From positions 20,040 through 46,842 of the forward strand of contig CAYGZQ010000028.1 in assembly GCA_964354375.1 (NCBI GenBank): a stretch of DNA of 26,803 nucleotides. The letters run 5' to 3'. Positions within the stretch are counted from its first letter, which is position 1. The number at the start of each line of letters is the position of its first letter. This DNA comes from CAYGZQ01 sp964354375 [NCBI: uncultured Planctomycetota bacterium] (GTDB lineage: Bacteria > JAJVIF01 > JAPKYR01). This document shows, piece after piece, positions 21,585 to 26,803 of this stretch. The notes below the pieces were generated by a model. That model was given only the letters and a program-made list of their open reading frames with translations. It was not told the DNA's origin and searched no databases. A program made the translations under genes and the position numbers.

Positions 21585-23687
21585 TCACCACAGTTTGAAG
21601 ATGCGCAGACCTGCCTCACCGTCGGCAACGTACAAATATCCCTTTCCATACCTTACCGCCAGGCTGTCACCGGGTGTGTCTGTCATGCACACTTGATGTG
21701 CCGACCAAACTGGATCGATGTCAACGACCTCAAATCCGTTGCCGGCAGCCGCAACATAAGCATATCCCTTTGATACACAGAGACTCTGAGCGGGGCCCGT
21801 CAGGGCCACTGTATTCACTACATGAGACGCTTCGACAGGATCGATATCAACAATATGGATGTTTGAGCCGGCGTCAAGAACATACGCGTAACCTGCCTCC
21901 GCAACTACGTCATATGCTGAAGAGCCGAGCTCAAGCGTTTTGACGATACCGACTTCATCAGGCGTACTGATATCCACAATCTGCAGCCCCGACGTGCCGC
22001 AGGCAACGAACGCGTTCTGCTCGGATATCGCGACGCCATATGGCTCAGAGGGCAGCAATAAAGTGCTCGCCGATTGGGCATCATCAGGAACGGTAATATC
22101 AACTATTTCGAGTCTGGGCAGTGTACCATTCCAACCCTGAACTGTGACACACGCGGTGTAATCTCCAACGGCTACGTCAAAAGCAAGCCCTTCCTGAAAG
22201 GGTACCCAGGTAGAGTATTGAGTCTCGGAATACGGCGAAGACTTGAATACTTTGAGGTACGCCCAGTAGTCATAGTCAAAAATCTGCCATCCCGCGATAT
22301 AGGTGTAGCCATTCAGCTCATCAACGCGGCATCCATAGGGCATCCACAAATCGGAGCCGGCAGTGCTCAAGACCGATGCCGACTCAGGGATCGTTATGTC
22401 AACGAGGATCAGGTTGTCTAAATTGTCAGCAAGGTAGGCGGTGTGTTCGTCGATATCTATACCGATTATTTCGCCATCGAATGCAAACGAGAGCGGGGTA
22501 ACATCGACCGGATCAAACAGGTGATTTACCTCCAGTTCCGTCACCGTGTAGGCTTTGAGATCAAGCCAGTCCGGGGACGATTGGTTCTCATGATCCTCCA
22601 CGCTGACAAGACATTTGTACGTTCCGACTCCTGCGAGGTTTTCGTTTGTCACTCCGGCGGTGTAGAGACTGAACCCATCGCCGTCTCCAGCCCAATCGGT
22701 AATGACCGGCGAATTCCACAATTCCGGGCATTCCAGCACCGGCGAGTCGTGAGTTCCCTTACCCTGCCAGTCGTATACATAAACGGAAACTCCCGACGGA
22801 GCCCATGAAGTGGTCAGGCCGGGAAAGATGTCCACTTCCAGCTTCCATGGCTCCGGACAATTCGCCTCGGGCCCGAAATCCGTCATCGGGTCCGTGACCG
22901 GCTTGACGAGAGGAGGAGCCCAGTTTGCGTCGACTGCATAGCCGAAAATGAACGGGCCGTCCGGCATGGCTATCTCGTGAGTCCGCTTGATGGTGCTTCC
23001 AGAGTAGAAGGCGTTCCGGGTATTCGCGGGGTCATCGGATATGTACCTCATGTAGCCGTTTAACGTGGAGTTGGGATAGGTTGCTGATGCGGACTTCCCT
23101 TTCATGTACCCTTGAAGTCCTCCGGGACCCGCGCCCTCGGTCCCAGGGTTGTAAAGGCTTGTGAAACCCTCTGCGCTCACCAGTTCCCCTTCTCCCATAG
23201 TTCGATCGGAAATAGTGTGACCAGCTGCCGGAAACTCATGCGACCCGGCAAACATGGCAATACCGCGTACATCGAAGCCTGTAAAGTTGGCTGGATCGAA
23301 CGGATGGGTGATCTCGACATCGATCAGTATCGTGCCCGTTCCTGATGCGTGCAGGTTGCTCAGTTTCACGCAATTCGTACATGGCCCCTGCTCAAGCCAC
23401 TTGAGTACGTTCCAGTGCTCGGTTACCTGCCTTAGCGGGATTATGTGAGCCTGCATATGTTCAGGATCAATGGACACCATCTGGTATGACCATAAGTAGT
23501 GGGCAACTGTCGCTGATGGTGCTGTCTGCTGTCTCGTCGCTTGTGTGAATTGCGATTCGGAAAGAACCTGAAGGTTCTCGTCCGGCTCATTGGGTATCAG
23601 TGGGTTGCCCGAATCGCCTCTGCTGCAGCCCGTCAAGAGTATCAAGGCCAGACTGATTGCGAACGTGCAATACAGTTCATGGGACAC
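21585..23687 (-). CDS. Lipoprotein with shared N-terminal module and LVIVD-type beta-propeller
   Basis: This 700-residue lipoprotein starts at GTG 23687, with AAGGAGG 7 nt upstream and a following signal peptide SHELYCTFAISLALILLTGC (Cys21). The frame stays open to 23858, but that extension translates palindromic repeats and is rejected. Residues about 60-400 are the shared module in a diverged form (YLWSYQMVSID, ITHPFDP, GFDVRGIAMF, FGYAVDANWAPP, CPEPWKLEV, YDWQ); the usual TRWWN is replaced by TSLYNPG. Residues about 405-700 hold six or seven repeats of the LVIVD kind (NLILVDI, LEIVDITVP, LQIVDISTP, IHIVDID, FEVVDID, LRIFKLW), a propeller family found in surface proteins. Codon and base use are visibly less GC-rich than in its neighbours. 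It may be co-transcribed with the PQQ-type lipoprotein 176 nt upstream. The ligand is unknown. Confidence 0.88.
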   Translation of the reverse strand: MSHELYCTFAISLALILLTGCSRGDSGNPLIPNEPDENLQVLSESQFTQATRQQTAPSATVAHYLWSYQMVSIDPEHMQAHIIPLRQVTEHWNVLKWLEQGPCTNCVKLSNLHASGTGTILIDVEITHPFDPANFTGFDVRGIAMFAGSHEFPAAGHTISDRTMGEGELVSAEGFTSLYNPGTEGAGPGGLQGYMKGKSASATYPNSTLNGYMRYISDDPANTRNAFYSGSTIKRTHEIAMPDGPFIFGYAVDANWAPPLVKPVTDPMTDFGPEANCPEPWKLEVDIFPGLTTSWAPSGVSVYVYDWQGKGTHDSPVLECPELWNSPVITDWAGDGDGFSLYTAGVTNENLAGVGTYKCLVSVEDHENQSSPDWLDLKAYTVTELEVNHLFDPVDVTPLSFAFDGEIIGIDIDEHTAYLADNLDNLILVDITIPESASVLSTAGSDLWMPYGCRVDELNGYTYIAGWQIFDYDYWAYLKVFKSSPYSETQYSTWVPFQEGLAFDVAVGDYTACVTVQGWNGTLPRLEIVDITVPDDAQSASTLLLPSEPYGVAISEQNAFVACGTSGLQIVDISTPDEVGIVKTLELGSSAYDVVAEAGYAYVLDAGSNIHIVDIDPVEASHVVNTVALTGPAQSLCVSKGYAYVAAAGNGFEVVDIDPVWSAHQVCMTDTPGDSLAVRYGKGYLYVADGEAGLRIFKLW

Positions 23688-23706
23688 TTGCTGCCTCCTT
23701 GTATCG

Positions 23707-23860
23707 ATGCCGGGTGCCCGACACAAGCTGAGCGAGTCTTCGAGTGTGCCGAGCACGTCCCGTGCTTCGGACCCCGGAGCCGACTTGTCCCGAGTCGCGC
23801 CTGACGAACGCGGGACGCGTTCTGCTCCGAGTCCCGAAATGCGAGACGCATTCGGCACGG
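23707..23860. repeat. Cluster of GGA-loop and GCGAGTC hairpins between two lipoprotein genes
   Basis: The minus-strand unit 23746-23770 is CCGAA, GCACG, GGA, CGTGC, TCGGCA. Near 23775-23801 lies a less regular unit with CGACT/AGTCG arms. The unit around 23803-23822 has arms ACGCG/CGCGT and loop GGA. The unit 23834-23860 is CCGAA, ATGCG, AGA, CGCAT, TCGGCACGG and ends 3 nt from the stop codon at 23864. Upstream, 23707-23720 is ATGCCGGGTGCCCG and 23732-23738 is GCGAGTC, as in the 20652-20742 cluster. Confidence 0.82.
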
Positions 23861-23863
23861 TGT

Positions 23864-26638
23864 CTACGGGGCTTTGAAGGCCCGGACGTCCGAGTTTGTG
23901 CAGAGGACAAGGGTGTCATTTACTATCGAGGGTCCGGATTTCGCCGTTACGGTGCCTATCGGGAAAGTCCAGACCGTGCTGCCGTCCGTGGCGTTGAACG
24001 CGTACATCTGGCCGTTGTAGACATCGGGGCAGTAGACAACGCCGTTGGGATAGCTCGGTGCGTTCGCCCAGACAGCGTCGCCCTCGAATGAGCCCGTGTG
24101 ACCGCTTCTCCAGATGAGGGCGGCGCTCGTTCCCTGATCCTCAAGGCAGTAAACGTTGGCGCTGCTGCCGCCGGACGAGGAGGAGACATAGAGCCTGGTT
24201 ACTCCGCCCACTTGGCGCGAGCCGGCGCCGGCATACATGGTCGTTGAGCCGTACGGCTTCGCGGGATCGCTCCAGCTCCAGATGATGTCGCCGGGGGTGT
24301 AGCCGCCGTCATCCGTGATGGCAAAGCAGTATACGTAACTGTAGTAGCTCGTCATATAGAGCCTGTCACCGGCGACAGTGGGGTTAATCCAGTGATCCAT
24401 GTTGCCCGCCTCGCTGGGCAGCTTGGTGGACCAGAGAATCGCGCCCGTATTAATGTCCGCGCATTCCACCCAGTAGGAGGAGTTGATGTAAACCTTGTCG
24501 TCCACAACCGCACAGCCTCCTTCGGATATTGCGGAAGTGACGATTTTCTTGACCAGGCTGCCGGTGACGAAATCGAGCACATAGACGTAGGAGAACCGCG
24601 AATGGGCGATGACCAGGCCGTTGTACTCCTTCATCTGGTTGGACCACCACCCGATATCGGTGCCGCCCTCGTTTGCATCGTAGGACCAGAGCTGGGTACC
24701 GTCATCGGCATTGAAGCAGTAAACCTTGTCGCCTCCGACTGCGAGCCTGTCGACGCCGTCGGGGCCGCTCCACCACACGGGGCACGAGAACGCGCGCCAG
24801 CCCGTGTACGCGCTTGAGAGGTTGATGGGCTTGGACCAGACCGGGGCTCCGGTCGTCAGGTTGTAGCAGTACACGGCCATGTCGGGTCTTTCCCAGTACG
24901 TGCTGTTGCCTGTGAAAAAGACTTTTCCGTCCGCCACGACGGGAGTTGTGAATTTGAACGCGTTAATGTTGGCTTTCCACTGTTGCTGAAGGGCCGTCGG
25001 GTCGGGCATGTCGGCCGTCGGGTTCCATCCGATGTTCTCCACGTTGTACATGTGGCTTTGCCACCAGATCGTCCCGGTCACCTCGAAGCCGTCCTCCAGA
25101 GTCCCGAACTGTGTATCGGGGTTGGTGACCGTGACGTCATACAGGCCGGTCGGGGCCGAGCCAAGGTCAAGGTCGAGAGTGAGGAGCGAGGACGATACAT
25201 ACTCGGTGGCGAGAGGTCCTATGACGACAGCGGATGTGGTGTGTTCGAATTCGACAGTCGCGCCGTTTACGAAATTCGAGCCGTGCACTTCGACATCGTC
25301 GATTTCCGTGTTGGCGCCGCCGGTGTCCGGGACGACACTTGTGACGATCGGCGCCGGAAGAGAGCTGTGATCGCTGATTTCGACGTTGATAGTCTGGTAG
25401 GCGGCCAGGGGAGCGTCGGGGTAACTGAAAGAGCCTCCGCCGGGTACCTGGGGCTCGTACGTGGTGACGTCTTTGCTTTCGACAGTCAGGAATAGCTCGG
25501 CTTCGCCGGAGCTGTAAAGGTTCAGGCTTCCGAGGGCGACCTCATAGACGCTGGACTGTGTGCCGGAGCCGGGAAGAACCGTGGCCGTGAGAAGAACATC
25601 CACGGACGCGGTCAGGACCTCTCCCTCGACCCATATCGCCGCCACTTCATCGGCTAAACCGTTGGGTGAAGTGACCGCCTGGTGGTCGAAGACCTCGATG
25701 TCCAGCCTGATCTCTCCGCCCTTGTTCGATTCATCCACGTAATAAGCGGTGGAGCCGGCATCGGAGACGCTGACGGCGAAGGCCTCGTTGCAGTTGGCTG
25801 AGAGGTCGAAAGCCTCCTCGGGATATTCGGGCTTGTAGGCTGAGTCGGGCTCCGACCAGCTCGCGTCGACTGCGTAGTTGAAATCAAACAAAGGCTTGAT
25901 GCCGTCCATCCTGAACTGGATATCGTATCGTCGCTTGTTGGCGCCCTGAATGGTCGAGAAAGTGACCCGTGAGTCCGGATTCAGAGCCGAGAGAGGATCG
26001 AGCGCCTCAATCTCATCGCCGAACATCTTGTAGGGGTTGACTGTGCATGTGGGATGGTTCGGGGGAGCCAGTTTGCCGTGGGTGAAACCGAAGATGGTGT
26101 TGTAGCTGGTGAATTCCTGGTAGTTCCACCATCGTGTATACCCATCGGCGTTCAGAAGGCGGGTATCGTCGATGCCTGCGCGAAAGACAGTGGAGTCGTG
26201 CAGACCCGTAACCGAGCCGTTGGCCATCAGGATTCCCCTCACATCGAATCCGCGGTACAGATTGAGTCCGGGGAACGGATGCCTGAGGGTGACATCGACC
26301 GCGAAATAACCCGTCAGCGGGGTGCTGCTGGGGTCCACATTGATTTGAATCATGTGCACGGGGCTCGATGGCGGCTGCATGAATCGAGTGACGTTACAGG
26401 TGAACTGGGCGCCTCTCAGGGGCGTGATGTCGGCGGTCAGACTGGATGGGTCCAATGAGACATGCCAGATGCCCCAAAGGCTGCGAGCAGCCGCGCTACC
26501 GGGATTATTCTGTCCCGTGAGCAATCCCGGGGACGAAGGTCCGGAAGAGCCTCCGCAGCCCATCAGGAACAAAACTCCTATGAACAGCACAAGGAAACTG
26601 GAGCCGACTCCATTCTTTGGGTACCGATGAGTATGCAT
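23864..26638 (-). CDS. Lipoprotein with shared N-terminal module, IPT/TIG domain and PQQ-like beta-propeller
   Basis: This is a 924-residue lipoprotein. The ATG at 26638 has AGGAGG 8 nt upstream; the lipobox is FLMGC with Cys28. Residues about 45-425 are the shared module (SLWGIWHVSLD, RHPFPGL, GFDVRGILM, LLNADGYTRWWN, KMFGDEIEALDP, FNYAVDASWSEP, VDESNKGGEIRLDI). Residues about 427-525 form an IPT/TIG fold (VTSVVPDTGG ... VTVTNPDTQFGTLEDGFEV). Residues about 549-924 are PQQ-type propeller repeats (TTPVVADGKVFFTGN, VYCYNLTTGAPVWSKP, VYCFNADDGTQLWSY, MYAFNATDGSTVWTF), the BamB/quinoprotein-like fold; no dehydrogenase active-site features are evident, so binding or assembly is likelier than catalysis. 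It lies at the upstream end of a minus-strand pair with the LVIVD lipoprotein. Confidence 0.9.
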   Translation of the reverse strand: MHTHRYPKNGVGSSFLVLFIGVLFLMGCGGSSGPSSPGLLTGQNNPGSAAARSLWGIWHVSLDPSSLTADITPLRGAQFTCNVTRFMQPPSSPVHMIQINVDPSSTPLTGYFAVDVTLRHPFPGLNLYRGFDVRGILMANGSVTGLHDSTVFRAGIDDTRLLNADGYTRWWNYQEFTSYNTIFGFTHGKLAPPNHPTCTVNPYKMFGDEIEALDPLSALNPDSRVTFSTIQGANKRRYDIQFRMDGIKPLFDFNYAVDASWSEPDSAYKPEYPEEAFDLSANCNEAFAVSVSDAGSTAYYVDESNKGGEIRLDIEVFDHQAVTSPNGLADEVAAIWVEGEVLTASVDVLLTATVLPGSGTQSSVYEVALGSLNLYSSGEAELFLTVESKDVTTYEPQVPGGGSFSYPDAPLAAYQTINVEISDHSSLPAPIVTSVVPDTGGANTEIDDVEVHGSNFVNGATVEFEHTTSAVVIGPLATEYVSSSLLTLDLDLGSAPTGLYDVTVTNPDTQFGTLEDGFEVTGTIWWQSHMYNVENIGWNPTADMPDPTALQQQWKANINAFKFTTPVVADGKVFFTGNSTYWERPDMAVYCYNLTTGAPVWSKPINLSSAYTGWRAFSCPVWWSGPDGVDRLAVGGDKVYCFNADDGTQLWSYDANEGGTDIGWWSNQMKEYNGLVIAHSRFSYVYVLDFVTGSLVKKIVTSAISEGGCAVVDDKVYINSSYWVECADINTGAILWSTKLPSEAGNMDHWINPTVAGDRLYMTSYYSYVYCFAITDDGGYTPGDIIWSWSDPAKPYGSTTMYAGAGSRQVGGVTRLYVSSSSGGSSANVYCLEDQGTSAALIWRSGHTGSFEGDAVWANAPSYPNGVVYCPDVYNGQMYAFNATDGSTVWTFPIGTVTAKSGPSIVNDTLVLCTNSDVRAFKAP

Positions 26639-26659
26639 GACGCAGTCCTCCTGGGGGAC

Positions 26660-26668
26660 ATTGTAGCA
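26660..26668 (-). promoter_or_regulatory. Candidate extended -10 promoter of the TIG/PQQ lipoprotein
   Basis: The minus strand reads TGCTACAAT, five of six to TATAAT with an upstream TG. No clear -35 is visible. It would give a very short leader of about 15 nt, which contains the AGGAGG. Confidence 0.35.
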
Positions 26669-26742
26669 TTTTACCTCTCTGCCGGGATAGACTCGGCGGT
26701 GGTATTTCCGGCCTATTTTCGGGGGATTCCGGGCACGGCAAG

Positions 26743-26803
26743 GGCACCCGGGTGCCGGGCTCAGGCTGAGCGAGTCCCCGATCCGCCGCGGCGGACTGTG
26801 CCC
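26743..26803 (+). repeat. 55-bp dispersed repeat, copy 2, with adjoining palindrome
   Basis: GGCACCCGGGTGCC (26743-26756) is a 14-bp perfect palindrome that overlaps the start of the 55-bp repeat (26749-26803), which matches 21206-21260 at all but one position. It runs to the end of the window, so its full extent is unknown. Confidence 0.9.

Noticed and set aside
23688-23858. N-terminal extension of the LVIVD lipoprotein
   Set aside because: It translates the palindromic cluster; the GTG at 23687 has an ideal AAGGAGG and begins a signal peptide.
23864-26638. PQQ-dependent dehydrogenase
   Set aside because: Only the propeller repeats are present; the cysteine pair and active-site features of quinoprotein dehydrogenases are not seen, and the rest is a lipoprotein module with a TIG domain.

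Overview
The window is GC-rich, tightly coded bacterial DNA. Several things point to a Gram-negative, probably anaerobic, uncultured lineage. There are six lipoproteins with signal-peptidase-II lipoboxes, five of them very long and built around beta-propeller, PKD, TIG or PrcB modules. There is a DsrC-DsrM-DsrK redox set, an AmrS-type radical SAM enzyme, and membrane-anchored sulfatase-fold enzymes. The tRNA-Pro(CGG) has its CCA end encoded. I cannot place the lineage more precisely from sequence alone.

Layout. Positions 63-6678 (minus strand) hold a 976-residue PKD/seven-blade-propeller lipoprotein with its own promoter, preceded on the same strand by a compact unit: class-V aminotransferase (cysteine desulfurase type) > DsrC > short DsrM/NarI-like cytochrome b > DsrK/HdrD-like iron-sulfur protein. 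After a divergent promoter region, 7015-10416 (plus) is an 1133-residue lipoprotein with tandem Ig/cadherin-like repeats, closed by a two-way terminator shared with a minus-strand tRNA-Pro. A CAP/SCP protein (10807-11670) follows. Then a strong promoter starts a plus-strand run 11768-18445: two small lipoproteins, two tandem paralogous membrane sulfatase-fold enzymes, and amrS. Next come a repeat island with a probable MITE, a lipoprotein with two PrcB-like domains (18896-20581), a second repeat island around a 77-residue HNH protein, and two minus-strand propeller lipoproteins (LVIVD type 21585-23687; TIG plus PQQ type 23864-26638).

Two themes stand out. First, four of the large lipoproteins share an N-terminal module of about 400 residues (LWG..., HPFP...[FY]DV[RK]G, TRWW/TRWF, F.YA...W..P), each joined to a different C-terminal architecture; the PrcB lipoprotein looks like a diverged fifth member. 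Second, almost every gap after a stop codon carries palindromic repeats. Within a family, loops and flanks are constant while the stem arms change in a compensated way. One repeat doublet is split by a MITE-like element flanked by a perfect 5-bp duplication. The sulfur-relay-like operon contains DsrC with both C-terminal cysteines next to DsrMK but no DsrAB or DsrJOP in view, so the partner that loads DsrC is open.
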